A stretch of 64,000 nucleotides of DNA from Pseudocolwellia sp049933045. Its GTDB lineage: Bacteria; Pseudomonadota; Gammaproteobacteria; Enterobacterales; Alteromonadaceae. This document shows positions 36,725 through 45,960 of the stretch, one piece after another. The translations under genes were made by a program, and so were the position numbers. Below the pieces are notes generated by a model that was not told the DNA's origin, did no database searches, and saw only the letters and a list, made by a program, of their open reading frames with translations. The DNA is taken from NCBI RefSeq assembly GCF_049933045.1, contig NZ_CP187926.1:3472001-3536000 (forward strand), in the 5' to 3' direction. Within the stretch, counting starts at the first letter, position 1. Every line of letters begins with the position of its first letter.

Positions 36725-37306
36725 TTAGCGCGTCGCTGGTGCGCTGAATACTTTTCCAAAGAACAAACTATTAGCTAACAACTTCGCACTACCATACCAA
36801 TACCCTCTGAATACAAAGTTATCCGTAGTAGCGATAACACGCCCTTCTCCTACGTTATGAGCAACCAAAGAAGATGTATTAGCAATTCTGGCAATTAAGT
36901 TTTTATCTGTGTAACCACTTAATAATGGCGATGCAGAGTAAGTTCCTACGTTTGTAAATGGATAATGTAAAGGCTCCATTATCAAGGTGTTATTTTTATA
37001 AACTGGTAACTTCTTCTGATTAAAGCCGAATGTTAACGGATGAGTTGTGTCTAAGTTCGTTTCATAAATAGCACCCGCTATACGCTTTCTCGCAGCTAAA
37101 TAATCTTTATCTTTATAAGATAATTCAGAAGTATCAAACAATTGATTTATTTGATTTCTACTGACGAACGATGCTTTCAATATATCTTTGCTAGCTAACC
37201 ATTGCGCTGCATATTTTTGAGCAAAAACAACACCGCCCTCTTTAAGCCAACTCTCTAGCTTGATAACAACAATAGGACTTAACGTTTGGTAGTTACCATT
37301 AACCAT
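36725..37306 (-). pseudogene. M14 peptidase C-terminal (glutamine-amidotransferase-like) part, separated by frameshift
   Basis: 193 residues from the first ATG in this frame; the frame is open back to a TAG at 37358-37360. Reading it further upstream gives LDKIELNAYTHIVMVNGNYQ, which continues naturally the protein ending at 37332. Homologous M14 carboxypeptidases of about 850 residues carry such a C-terminal domain. Thus this is the tail of the upstream gene, not a separate gene. Removing one base between 37335 and 37357 would restore a single reading frame. Confidence 0.7.
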
Positions 37307-37331
37307 TACAATGTGTGTGTAAGCATTTAAC

Positions 37332-39305
37332 TCAATTTTGTCTAAACGATTCTTTTTCTATTACGGTTACAGGAATGTTTAAGGTATCGTCTAGATAGAA
37401 GAGTATTTCTCCTGCTTCTGTTTCTGAAACTCCTTTTCCACCGATTAATAATACCTTTATTGGTTTAAGGATTTTTAATGACGGGCTACCGATATCTGCA
37501 CCTTCAGGAGTATGCCCTGATGTAAGTGCCGTTATAGATATTTGGCTGTTATGTGAAAATTCTTTAAGTAATTCTTGCCAATTAGTTTGGTCTTGTAAAG
37601 CTGTAGGAATGACAATACTGCCTGCTTCAAATTGCTGGTTTTTACCCTCAACAATAGTCGTAAAGCTTTCAGTTGCAACTTTCGCTTTAATATTAGCACT
37701 CAATATTTGATTTAATAGTTTGGGTGCTAAGAAGTCATTCCATTCGAATACATAAGCGTAAGCATCAGTTTCTAATTTTGTATTTTCAGCTGTTATATTG
37801 AGTTGTTTCGTTTGTTGTTTCCAAGGTGTTTCAGCGAGTTCTAGTCCTCGAGTACTATTAACCTTATGAAATTCAATGTTCATTGCTAAAGGTAAAGTCC
37901 AACCTGAAACATCATAAAAAGTGTTATCTACAAAAGTCGTTGGTGTATCAAATAAGGTTCTGATAACTTTATATTTAGGCTGATTTAGCGGGATGTAATA
38001 GCTATAAGCAGGCTCGAATACAGTAGACTTCACTTTGAAATCATCTGTTAATTTATACACATCAATATGATGTTGTTTTAGTTTACTTAAGAAGGCTGTT
38101 AAGCGATAACTGTCATGTTTTTCTGTAATCAAATAGCCATTAAATTTCTCTTGTTTAGCTTCTTTTTCTACATTTTCATAAAATGTTTTTCTGTTTTCAA
38201 TAAACTTATCTTTATTCGCCCAAGCACCTTCTATGGTAGAAAGAGACGTAACAATATGATTTTTAATACCATATTCTAGTGTGAGTATTCCGCTGTCTGT
38301 TTCAATTTGCATACCCATACTACTGGCTTGTTCAAACAAAATACCGACGCTGCCATTAATATCAGGATAGGTAGAACCTTTGCCGTAATAAAAATCGTCA
38401 AACTGTTCTTGGCTAAAGTATAAATGGTTTTCTTTATCTAATGCTTTGGCGTGATATGTCGCCATCAAATGGGTAAGGGTTATATTATTTTTAGGGGTTA
38501 AGGGATTAATACGGGTTGCAACGCCAGGTTGAAAGAAATAACTTTTATCTGAACCTAACTCATGAAAATCGCCCACTATATTGGGTTGATAACGCTGAAA
38601 GTAAGCCATTCTATTTTGAGTTTCAACTTGAGAAAGCAATAGCCAATCTCGGTTTAAGTCAAACTCAAAGTGATTACCACGCCCTGTTCTCCAGCCTTGA
38701 TGATGCTCAATATGATTAGGATCAGGATTCGCAACCGTACCTTTATTGTCACTAGCCCAACTAACAAACCTATCCATACCATCAGGATTACTGCTTGGTT
38801 CCATTACAATAATCGTATCGTCTAACCATGCTTTAACTGATTGATTTTCGCTTGCCGCAAGATGATAAATAACCGCTAACGCTGCATTTGCACCACTGAG
38901 TTCATCGCCATGTACGCTATAACCTAGCCAAATAACTAAAGGTTCGTCAGCTTTTTTAATTGAAAAGTCAGCTCTCGAATTTAACAGTTCATTTAGCTTT
39001 GCATGATTTTTTTCACTAGTGATGGTGACAAGCAATTGTTCTCTGAAATGATTTGTTCTACCCATAACAGTGGTTTGAACAAGATCAGAATGACTATCTA
39101 TCGCCTTAATATAATTAGAAAGTTGGTCGTATCGGATATGTCTCTCGCCCAGCCCAAATCCTAAAACATCATGAGGGGTAGGAATGTCTTTGTTATAAAT
39201 ATGACCTGCGGGTAAATATTCGGTAACTGATGCTGCTTGAGCTAAGAAAACATAAAAAAATGAAAAAGCGGAAAAAACTACTGTAAATGTGCGGGAAAGA
39301 GACAT
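37332..39305 (-). CDS. Secreted M14 zinc carboxypeptidase (N-terminal and catalytic part; frame broken near the C-terminus)
   Basis: 657 residues. Signal peptide (VVFSAFSFFYVFLAQAAS), then a carboxypeptidase A fold: zinc ligands in YSVHGDELSGANAALAV (H and E), substrate residues in EPSSNPDGMDRF and EFDLNRDWLL, and the third ligand in GDFHELGSDKSYFF. The catalytic domain is complete, so some activity is possible, but the C-terminal domain is in another frame at 36725-37306. It would trim peptides outside the inner membrane. Start ATG at 39305 with AGGATG upstream. Confidence 0.82.
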   Translation of the reverse strand: MSLSRTFTVVFSAFSFFYVFLAQAASVTEYLPAGHIYNKDIPTPHDVLGFGLGERHIRYDQLSNYIKAIDSHSDLVQTTVMGRTNHFREQLLVTITSEKNHAKLNELLNSRADFSIKKADEPLVIWLGYSVHGDELSGANAALAVIYHLAASENQSVKAWLDDTIIVMEPSSNPDGMDRFVSWASDNKGTVANPDPNHIEHHQGWRTGRGNHFEFDLNRDWLLLSQVETQNRMAYFQRYQPNIVGDFHELGSDKSYFFQPGVATRINPLTPKNNITLTHLMATYHAKALDKENHLYFSQEQFDDFYYGKGSTYPDINGSVGILFEQASSMGMQIETDSGILTLEYGIKNHIVTSLSTIEGAWANKDKFIENRKTFYENVEKEAKQEKFNGYLITEKHDSYRLTAFLSKLKQHHIDVYKLTDDFKVKSTVFEPAYSYYIPLNQPKYKVIRTLFDTPTTFVDNTFYDVSGWTLPLAMNIEFHKVNSTRGLELAETPWKQQTKQLNITAENTKLETDAYAYVFEWNDFLAPKLLNQILSANIKAKVATESFTTIVEGKNQQFEAGSIVIPTALQDQTNWQELLKEFSHNSQISITALTSGHTPEGADIGSPSLKILKPIKVLLIGGKGVSETEAGEILFYLDDTLNIPVTVIEKESFRQN

Positions 39306-39685
39306 TCAATCATCCTTAAAATAATGCCAAGCGATTAAGAATGATCTTAACAGTTCGGTTTAGGGTTAGGGTCTGTTTATCTTCGTGGTTATACCAAACG
39401 GATTAAACCTTGTTTGAGATAAAATATTTAAACACGATAAGTAAGGGGTCTAATCCTTCGATTAGCATTTTGGAGCATTATTAATTCATATCACCTTTTC
39501 AGGTAAATAATCACAGACAAAGATTAAGTCTTGTACAAATATCCAAAAACAGCTGTAAAAACAATCTCGAAAGATCAACAGACACATCAAAATAACAAAA
39601 TAATAACAGTGAAACTAGGGCTAACAGCTAAATTAGAGCTTTTATTTTAATCTACCACTAGCACCAATCATCTTTGGAGAGTAAA

Positions 39686-39745
39686 ATGAAGATACTTGAG
39701 TGTTTTACTCAGGTATTTTTATCTTTTCTGTTAACGTATATCTAG
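39686..39745 (+). CDS. Candidate 19-residue leader ORF upstream of nfuA
   Basis: ATG with a good TTTGGAGAG ribosome-binding site six bases upstream; encodes MKILECFTQVFLSFLLTYI and stops 16 bases before the nfuA ATG. The hairpin at 39692-39721 lies inside it, so translation and hairpin formation would exclude each other, as in leader-peptide attenuation. Could equally be chance. Confidence 0.3.
   Translation: MKILECFTQVFLSFLLTYI
39692..39721 (+). terminator. Terminator-like hairpin in the nfuA leader
   Basis: ATACTTGAGT / ACTCAGGTAT (one G-U pair) with loop GTTTT, followed by TTTTTATCTTTT. It precedes nfuA on the same strand, so it may end an upstream leader RNA or attenuate nfuA. Confidence 0.5.
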
Positions 39746-39761
39746 AGAGTAGAACACTGCT

Positions 39762-40340
39762 ATGATCAATATTTCTGAAACCGCACAAGAGCATTTTGTT
39801 AAGCTATTATCACAACAAGCTGAAGGTACAAGTATTCGCGTATTTGTAGTAAATCCTGGAACAGCTAGCGCTGAATGTGGTGTTTCTTATTGTCCTGCTG
39901 ACGCTATTGAACCTGAAGATATTGAATTACCTTTCGAAAAATTCTCCGCTTATATCGATGGTGCTAGTAAACTTTATTTAGAAGACGCTGAAATAGACTT
40001 CACAACAGATCAAATGGGCTCTCAGTTAACACTGAAAGCGCCTAATGCAAAATTACGTAAAGTAGGCGATGACGCTCCATTATTTGAACGTGTTGATTAC
40101 TTTTTGAAAGCTGAAGTTAATCCTCAATTAGCAGGTCACGGTGGTGAATGTACGCTAATGGAAATTACTGAAGAAGGTTATGCAATACTACAGTTTGGTG
40201 GTGGTTGTAATGGCTGTAGCCAAATTGATGTAACTGTAAAAGACGGTATTGAAAAACAGTTAATTGATGTAATGGGCGATGAGATCAAAGGTGTGAAAGA
40301 TATGACTGAGCATGAACGTGGTGATCACTCTTACTACTAA
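39762..40340 (+). CDS. nfuA: Fe/S biogenesis protein NfuA
   Basis: 192 residues as in E. coli NfuA (191). N-terminal degenerate A-type domain (INISETAQEHFVKLL) and C-terminal Nfu domain with the cluster-binding CxxC in FGGGCNGCSQIDVTVKDG. It carries [4Fe-4S] clusters to target enzymes. Its place near bioH/comF follows the E. coli gene order, with an inserted VOC/M14 segment in between. Confidence 0.97.
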   Translation: MINISETAQEHFVKLLSQQAEGTSIRVFVVNPGTASAECGVSYCPADAIEPEDIELPFEKFSAYIDGASKLYLEDAEIDFTTDQMGSQLTLKAPNAKLRKVGDDAPLFERVDYFLKAEVNPQLAGHGGECTLMEITEEGYAILQFGGGCNGCSQIDVTVKDGIEKQLIDVMGDEIKGVKDMTEHERGDHSYY

Positions 40341-40364
40341 GCTTTTGTTAACTCAGTTTATTCA

Positions 40365-40604
40365 TTGAACAAGTTATTAGAAAAACTAGGCCAAAACCCA
40401 CAACGCAGTTTATCATTTTTTATGCGTGGGCTTGGTCTTTTTGCTGTTGGGACTTTATTCATTTTTGTGGGTTACTACTTTCATCACTACTGGCAAATAT
40501 TAGGATTATGTTTTTTAATACCTGCCATCCTATTAGCGGCCTACGGGTACATAGGTATGTTTGCTAATAGGCTACTCAATATATTCCAACGAAATAAAGA
40601 TTAG
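40365..40604 (+). CDS. Small two-helix membrane protein of unknown function
   Basis: 79 residues beginning at a TTG 25 bases after nfuA; no in-frame ATG before the first helix. Two hydrophobic segments (about 23-40 and 44-64) with a basic C-terminus (RNKD) predict an inner-membrane hairpin protein. No family recognised. Probably co-transcribed with nfuA. Confidence 0.6.
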   Translation: MNKLLEKLGQNPQRSLSFFMRGLGLFAVGTLFIFVGYYFHHYWQILGLCFLIPAILLAAYGYIGMFANRLLNIFQRNKD

Positions 40605-40607
40605 TTC

Positions 40608-41030
40608 TTAAAGCGGACTCATAGAAAAATGATGGCTGGCAATAATAAAACCTTCACGTAAATAAAACTTGTGTGCCATATAACGCTGTACTCCAGAATC
40701 TATATGTAATTGCTGACAACCGTTAGACTTAGCATACTCTTTAAGCCATTTTACCATAACAGCACCTGCAGATTTAGAACGTGCATATTCATTCGTTACT
40801 AAGTCATCTATATAAAGATATTTACCCCAAGCAAGCTTCTGGCCTATAACAAAACCACCTACACAAACTATTTCGCCCTCTTCTTCTATGTAAGCGATAT
40901 TGTAGCCATCTTCCATTTGTTCACGGATTTGCGTTTTGATATAAGCAACGGGAAATTGAGTGCGTAACTGTTGAAGAACAGCTGCTATCCCTAAAATATT
41001 TGAATTGCTATCGGCTAATTTCACTTCCAT
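40608..41030 (-). CDS. GNAT family N-acetyltransferase
   Basis: 140 residues with the GNAT fold: VGGFVIGQKLAWGKYLYIDD, LVTNEYARSKSAGAVMVKWL as a somewhat degenerate acetyl-CoA loop, and a C-terminal HKFYLREGFI typical of motif B. Acceptor unknown. Convergent with the small membrane protein gene (3-bp gap). Confidence 0.83.
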   Translation of the reverse strand: MEVKLADSNSNILGIAAVLQQLRTQFPVAYIKTQIREQMEDGYNIAYIEEEGEIVCVGGFVIGQKLAWGKYLYIDDLVTNEYARSKSAGAVMVKWLKEYAKSNGCQQLHIDSGVQRYMAHKFYLREGFIIASHHFSMSPL

Positions 41031-41314
41031 TTTAGTTCCTTAATACGGTTGTCTACACGGGGAGTTCAAACTGTAACGTTTATTTATATAAAAGTCCCAT
41101 TTCTATCTCATATAATATGACTTTACATAATAATCTGACGATTAAAGAGTTCTGCTTCGTAATACTAATCAAACACATCTGAATAGAAACATTTTCTTAA
41201 TCAATCAGTATAACAATCAACACTCATGTAGATTAAGATGACCCACCTTATAGCAGGTAAACATTATGTTATTTGCGCCTTATTATATTCACCTTACCTG
41301 AACGAGAGATTAAC

Positions 41315-42403
41315 ATGCTCATTAAAAAACTCACCTTTCTGTTTTTTATAATTACTTTAATGCCTTCAATTTTTATCACTAGCGAAGCGGCAGTAATTTT
41401 ACAGTATCATCATGTGAGTGATTCTACGCCAAAAAGTACCTCTATTACTCCACAACAGTTTGAAGTTCATTTACAACATTTAGCTGATGAAAACTTTAAT
41501 GTTATCCCATTACCTATTTTGGTCGATGCATTAAAAAACAAGAAAAGTTTACCAGATAAAACCGTCGCAATTACGTTTGACGATGCCTACAGCAATATAT
41601 TGTCGCAAGCCAAACCTATTATCGATAAGTTTAATTTTCCTTATACTATTTTCATTAACCCTAAGCTGATCAGCTCATCTTCTGAGCCTTACCTTTCATG
41701 GGACCAGATCACTGAATTGTCTAACCTGCCTAACCAGAATGTAACTATAGCGAATCATGGGTTAACTCATGACTCTTTTGCTAGGCAATCAAAAAGCCAA
41801 AGTAAAGAAGAATGGTTCAAGCAACAAACCAGTAATTTACTTTTAGCTGAATCAATCATAGAAGAACATACAGGAAAGAGTTTTAAATTCTTTGCTTACC
41901 CTTATGGTGAATACACACTTGAGCTACAGAACTGGTTAGAAGAAAATGATTTTATTGCCTTTACTCAGCAATCAGGTGCTGCAGGGTTTGATACAAACTT
42001 AACGGCTATTCCGCGATTTCCTGCATCGCAACCTTATGATCAACTAGAAAGCCTTATAGATAAGCTTAATTCACTACCACTTGATCTATCTATGGTAGTT
42101 ACAGATGTAAACAATGATCAGAGTCCTATAACTCATTACAACAGCATTGAGGATGTAACTTTCAATGTAAAAGTTGAAGACTTTAATCGTAATTTATTAA
42201 CTTGTTATATATCAGGAATAGGAAAGCAGGAAGTTGAATGGATAAGCACTGACAAGTTTACTTTAACTTTTTCAGAACCTTTACCTGTAGGTAGAGTACG
42301 AAGTAATTGTACAGCGCCAAGCATTAAACAATCAGGACGATTTTATTGGTTTTCTCAACCTTGGTTTGTTTTAAATGCAGATGGAAGCTGGTATCCACTA
42401 TAG
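41315..42403 (+). CDS. Secreted polysaccharide deacetylase (NodB fold) with C-terminal extension
   Basis: About 362 residues from the ATG at 41315, which has a GAGAG site and gives a proper signal peptide (FLFFIITLMPSIFITSEAA). The NodB domain shows LQYHHVSD, VAITFDDAYSNIL (DDA rather than the usual DDG), NHGLTHDSFA and FFAYPYGEYTLEL. The last 95 residues form an additional domain of predicted strands. It would deacetylate a periplasmic or extracellular glycan; it is 22 kb from the EPS locus and transcribed alone. Confidence 0.85.
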   Translation: MLIKKLTFLFFIITLMPSIFITSEAAVILQYHHVSDSTPKSTSITPQQFEVHLQHLADENFNVIPLPILVDALKNKKSLPDKTVAITFDDAYSNILSQAKPIIDKFNFPYTIFINPKLISSSSEPYLSWDQITELSNLPNQNVTIANHGLTHDSFARQSKSQSKEEWFKQQTSNLLLAESIIEEHTGKSFKFFAYPYGEYTLELQNWLEENDFIAFTQQSGAAGFDTNLTAIPRFPASQPYDQLESLIDKLNSLPLDLSMVVTDVNNDQSPITHYNSIEDVTFNVKVEDFNRNLLTCYISGIGKQEVEWISTDKFTLTFSEPLPVGRVRSNCTAPSIKQSGRFYWFSQPWFVLNADGSWYPL

Positions 42404-42415
42404 TTCTACATTAAA

Positions 42416-42451
42416 AAAGCTTAACGCTATCATTGCATTAAGCTTTAAATA
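42416..42451 (+). terminator. Possible weak terminator after the deacetylase
   Basis: AAAGCTTAA / TTAAGCTTT stem with a 13-base loop, followed by AAATATTTT, a weak T-tract. Confidence 0.4.
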
Positions 42452-42483
42452 TTTTGTATCAAACCATTTTATGAAATTTACTT

Positions 42484-42678
42484 AACCTGAACTCGGTTAA
42501 AGATGTTTTTAATTCATTAAAATTAATACTCATAAAATTTAACTTATACGCTAGCTTGATAGTTTTTCTTTCTTCAAGGCAAATTTCGCGTCAATAGTTA
42601 CCCTATTGCAAGTAAATTTAACGATGAAGCAAGTAAAAGTAGCTGTTAGAGAAAAATGTATTAGGCCGAGCTCAGGTT
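42484..42678. mobile_element. MITE copy A (195 bp, TSD ACTT)
   Basis: Terminal inverted repeats AACCTGAACTCGG / CCGAGCTCAGGTT (one internal mismatch), flanked on both sides by the 4-bp direct repeat ACTT (42480-42483 and 42679-42682). The core is an imperfect palindrome centred on CAATAG-TTACC-CTATTG and has no ORF. About 90% identical by eye to copy B at 53038. Its right end provides the stop codon of the sco gene. Confidence 0.85.
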
Positions 42679-43315
42679 ACTTAATATTTAATGCTACTAT
42701 TTTAGAAAAGTCGCTCATTAATTTATCGCCTTCAATCGTTGGTAATTTACCAAGTACTTGATGAGGTTGGAAAATAGCAGCTATATTTCCGTTGGGATTA
42801 ATAAGTACGATTGAAGCACTATGATCTACTGTGTACATACCATCTTCAGAGCGTTCACCGTCGTTAATGGCGTACATCAAACCTAAATTACGCGCAAATG
42901 GAAACAGCACTTCATGACCACTGTTTAGCGCTATAAATTCTTTATTAAAATACTTTATGTAGCCTGCAAGCCTTTCTGTTGTATCACGCTTAGGATCTAC
43001 TGAAACTAATATAACTTGAGTATTTGATGCTATAGCTTTCATATCATCATAGATAAAATTAAGTTCTTGGAGAGTTGTAGGACAAACATCAGGACAAGAG
43101 GTATAACCAAAAAACACCCAAGACCATTGGTCTTTTAACTGCTCATTCGTAAAACCATTTCCATCTTGATCTGTCATTTTAAACGGTTTGATTACGCGCT
43201 CTGTTTCATAATATAGAGCATGCTCTGGCTTAGCTTCTTGGTTGAGCTGAGAAAATAACAAAACACCCGTAATTAAAGCCGCCAATGCAACTACAACATA
43301 TATAACTTTGTTCAT
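42677..43315 (-). CDS. SCO1/SenC family copper chaperone for cytochrome oxidase
   Basis: 212 residues. One N-terminal membrane helix (residues 4-22) and a periplasmic thioredoxin fold with the copper site FFGYTSCPDVCPTTLQEL (CxxxC) and the distal histidine in YTVDHSASIVL. SCO proteins deliver copper to the CuA centre of oxidase subunit II. The stop TAA is formed by the end of MITE copy A plus its target duplication, so the C-terminus (NIK) may have been changed by the insertion. Last gene of the oxidase assembly cluster. Confidence 0.92.
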   Translation of the reverse strand: MNKVIYVVVALAALITGVLLFSQLNQEAKPEHALYYETERVIKPFKMTDQDGNGFTNEQLKDQWSWVFFGYTSCPDVCPTTLQELNFIYDDMKAIASNTQVILVSVDPKRDTTERLAGYIKYFNKEFIALNSGHEVLFPFARNLGLMYAINDGERSEDGMYTVDHSASIVLINPNGNIAAIFQPHQVLGKLPTIEGDKLMSDFSKIVALNIK

Positions 43316-43373
43316 AACTTAATTTGTACTCATTGTATTTACAGTAAAAAATGTAACGCTATTATTCTACACA

Positions 43374-44282
43374 TTAAGATAAAGGCAACAGATAATGATC
43401 AACCAATAAGATAATAAACAGTAACATTAAATGTATGATCGAGAATTTAAAGGTATCCATTGCTGTATTTTCATCCGCATTAAACTTCAGCTTCCATGCG
43501 TACGCAAAGAAAATTATATTTAGAGAAACTGCGCCAATCAAATATAACCAATTACACATGCCCACTAAGTAAGGCAATAACCCCACTACAAACAATAAAA
43601 CGGTATAAAGTAATATTTGGGTTTTAGTAAAGCTAACGCCATGAGTTACAGGCATCATAGGAATATTCACTTTGGCGTATTCATCTTTACGGTGAATAGC
43701 GAGTGCCCAAAAATGAGGTGGGGTCCAAGTAAATATAATTAAAACAAGAAGCAAAGCATGTGGATGAATTTCATTGGTCATTGCTGTCCAACCAAGTAAT
43801 GGAGGAATAGCACCCGCTAAGCCGCCAATAGTAATATTTTGAGACGTGGCGCGCTTTAAGTACATTGTATAAACAAAGCTATAACCCACTAAGCCAGACA
43901 GAGTTAACCATGCAGTAAGCGGATTCACTAAACCGTATAGGGTAGCAAAACCAATAACGGCAATACTTACTGCAAATATAATGGCATTTTTAGATGTTAG
44001 CCTTCCATTGGGCAATGGGCGATTATAGGTTCGTCCCATTTCACTATCTATTTTCTCATCAACAATATGGTTAATCGCAGCAGCAGCTGAAGATAATAAA
44101 CCTATACCTAACATTGCAGGTATTAAAAGTTGCCATGGAATAGCACCTGGTACCGATAAACTCATTCCTACTAATGCGGTTAACACTAATAAAGCGACTA
44201 CTTTAGGTTTGGTTATTTCGTAATAGTCACGCCATGTAGCGTGTGAAGTTTTAATTGTTAATTCTGACGTTGTTGTACTCAT
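43374..44282 (-). CDS. ctaB: Protohaem IX farnesyltransferase (haem O synthase)
   Basis: 302 residues, polytopic UbiA-type prenyltransferase. The two Asp-rich motifs are NHIVDEKIDSEMGRTYNRPL and HRKDEYAKVNIPMMPVTHG. It adds a farnesyl group to haem B as the first step towards haem A for the aa3 oxidase. Eight bases downstream of ctaA, same operon; AGGGGTTATT ribosome-binding site. Confidence 0.95.
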   Translation of the reverse strand: MSTTTSELTIKTSHATWRDYYEITKPKVVALLVLTALVGMSLSVPGAIPWQLLIPAMLGIGLLSSAAAAINHIVDEKIDSEMGRTYNRPLPNGRLTSKNAIIFAVSIAVIGFATLYGLVNPLTAWLTLSGLVGYSFVYTMYLKRATSQNITIGGLAGAIPPLLGWTAMTNEIHPHALLLVLIIFTWTPPHFWALAIHRKDEYAKVNIPMMPVTHGVSFTKTQILLYTVLLFVVGLLPYLVGMCNWLYLIGAVSLNIIFFAYAWKLKFNADENTAMDTFKFSIIHLMLLFIILLVDHYLLPLS

Positions 44283-44290
44283 AATAACCC

Positions 44291-45298
44291 CTATATTTTA
44301 CGCTGTAAGCCGTACGTGAGAAGGATCAACGTTAACATCAAACATGCAGCCACCACATTGTGTGCAACAGCTACGCCTAATGGTAAAGAAAACCAAACAT
44401 TACTTATACCTAACCCAATCTGACAAACCAAAACGGTAACAAGTGTCAAAGAAGTTTGTTGAAAAAAAGATGATGATGCTTTACTCATTACAGCAAAAGA
44501 CAACCACAATAAATAAAGTGAAACAACGATAGCGCCAAACCTGTGCATAACATGAATAGTAATTCGTGACGCATGACTTAAATGCCCATATTCATATGTA
44601 TCTAACTTAGGAGGAATTAAATCAAAAGAATCTTCAAAGGTAAGTTGTTCTTGCCACCCAGCTTGGCAGATAGGTAACTCTGTACAAGTAAGTGCGGCGT
44701 AATTTGAAGAAGTCCATCCACCTAAAGCTATTTGTCCAGTTAGTAAAACAATACCCAATAAACCAAATTTGGCCATTCTTCTTAATGTGGTATTACCTTC
44801 TCGCACATGAAAGCGTTTCATTCTTAAGTACAATAAGAACAATAAGCAAAGTGTCGTTAACCCCCCTAACAAATGTGCCATTACCACAATAGGCATAAGC
44901 TTCATGGTAACAGTCCACATTCCTAAAGCTGCTTGAAAGGTAACTACACATAAAATCAAAATAGGCAGAAAGATTGGAGAACCCACCTCTCTATTTTTAA
45001 TTGATAAGAAAGTAATAAGAAGTATCAATAAACCCAGCGCACCTGCGAAATATCTATGGATCATTTCGTTCCATGCTTTTGCAGGTTCAACAGGTCTATC
45101 TGGAAAAGCAGCTTCTGCTTTTAAGATTTCTTCACTGGTATGTGGAACATCATGAAAACCATAACAACCAGGCCAATCTGGACAGCCTAAACCAGCATGC
45201 GTTAAACGTGTATATGCACCTAAACTAACGACTATAATGGCTAACAAGATACTAACTAACACCAATGTTTTTATATTTGTAATGTTACGGCTCATCAC
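44291..45298 (-). CDS. ctaA: Haem A synthase (COX15/CtaA)
   Basis: 335 residues with about eight membrane helices in two bundles. LGAYTRLTHAGLGCPDWPGC is the signature N-terminal segment, with haem-ligand histidines in WNEMIHRYFAG, VMAHLLGG, VMHRFGA and VAHNVVAA. It oxidises haem O to haem A. Starts with two adjacent ATGs (45298 and 45295). Upstream of ctaB and downstream of an unnamed oxidase-associated gene. Confidence 0.95.
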   Translation of the reverse strand: MMSRNITNIKTLVLVSILLAIIVVSLGAYTRLTHAGLGCPDWPGCYGFHDVPHTSEEILKAEAAFPDRPVEPAKAWNEMIHRYFAGALGLLILLITFLSIKNREVGSPIFLPILILCVVTFQAALGMWTVTMKLMPIVVMAHLLGGLTTLCLLFLLYLRMKRFHVREGNTTLRRMAKFGLLGIVLLTGQIALGGWTSSNYAALTCTELPICQAGWQEQLTFEDSFDLIPPKLDTYEYGHLSHASRITIHVMHRFGAIVVSLYLLWLSFAVMSKASSSFFQQTSLTLVTVLVCQIGLGISNVWFSLPLGVAVAHNVVAACLMLTLILLTYGLQRKI

Positions 45299-45363
45299 GA
45301 CTATCCATTTTTAATGTTTATTAATTTACATTTAATCAAATAAATATCTAACCAAGTTAATAT

Positions 45364-45924
45364 TTAACCAATTTTTGAATACTTTAATAACTTTTTCATA
45401 TCAGCAAGGATACCTTTTCCAAACATGGCTTGCTCTTCTACATGCATGGGTGCTTTATGTTCTAAAATAATATTACCTAGCGGATCTACTAATAATACGG
45501 TGGATTCTTGAATAAGAAGATGTTGATTATTGGGAGATGGAATTACTGACCATTCATCATGATCTAAATGACTTAATTGGTCGTTAGATAATGTATGTTT
45601 GTATAAGGCAACATTTCTAACTTTTGGTTTATATTTACCTAGCGCAATAAGCGTATTATTTACACTTAATAGCGTTTGCTCACAATGCTTATTACAGTCA
45701 TTAGGGAGTGCATATAAAATTAACCACATGTTATCTAATTCAGTATTGGAAATACCAAGATCTTGTAAAGTTAACTGATTTTCAATAAGTGTTCCTTTAT
45801 TGGTAACACCATACTCAAGCCAGTTTTGCGTTAGTGCTAATTTAGCTAAAACAATAGGTAAAACAAAAACGGCTATTACCAGTAATAAATTACGGCGAGA
45901 TTTATGTTTTTGAACGTCACTCAT
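45364..45924 (-). CDS. Membrane-anchored oxidase-cluster protein with a thioredoxin-like domain
   Basis: 186 residues. One N-terminal helix (about 12-28) and a periplasmic part with YALPNDCNKHCEQTLLSVNN, a CxxxC pair in the position of the SCO copper motif, and STVLLVDPLGNIILEHK, a thioredoxin-like strand. Proteins of this kind are regularly found between surf1 and ctaA in marine gammaproteobacteria. Copper or disulfide work during oxidase assembly is inferred from the CxxxC pair and position. AAGGATC site upstream. Confidence 0.7.
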   Translation of the reverse strand: MSDVQKHKSRRNLLLVIAVFVLPIVLAKLALTQNWLEYGVTNKGTLIENQLTLQDLGISNTELDNMWLILYALPNDCNKHCEQTLLSVNNTLIALGKYKPKVRNVALYKHTLSNDQLSHLDHDEWSVIPSPNNQHLLIQESTVLLVDPLGNIILEHKAPMHVEEQAMFGKGILADMKKLLKYSKIG

Positions 45925-45960
45925 GCATCTAGATCCTTATATTTTATTATTAGTATTTTT

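Larger units (their letters stand above)
39306..39761. other. 456-bp gap: promoter side of the peptidase gene and nfuA leader
   Basis: Holds the promoter of the M14 gene (minus) and of nfuA (plus). From 39306 to about 39680 I see no gene or repeat. The nfuA-proximal part has a possible 19-codon ORF and a hairpin with a T-tract, listed separately. Confidence 0.5.
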
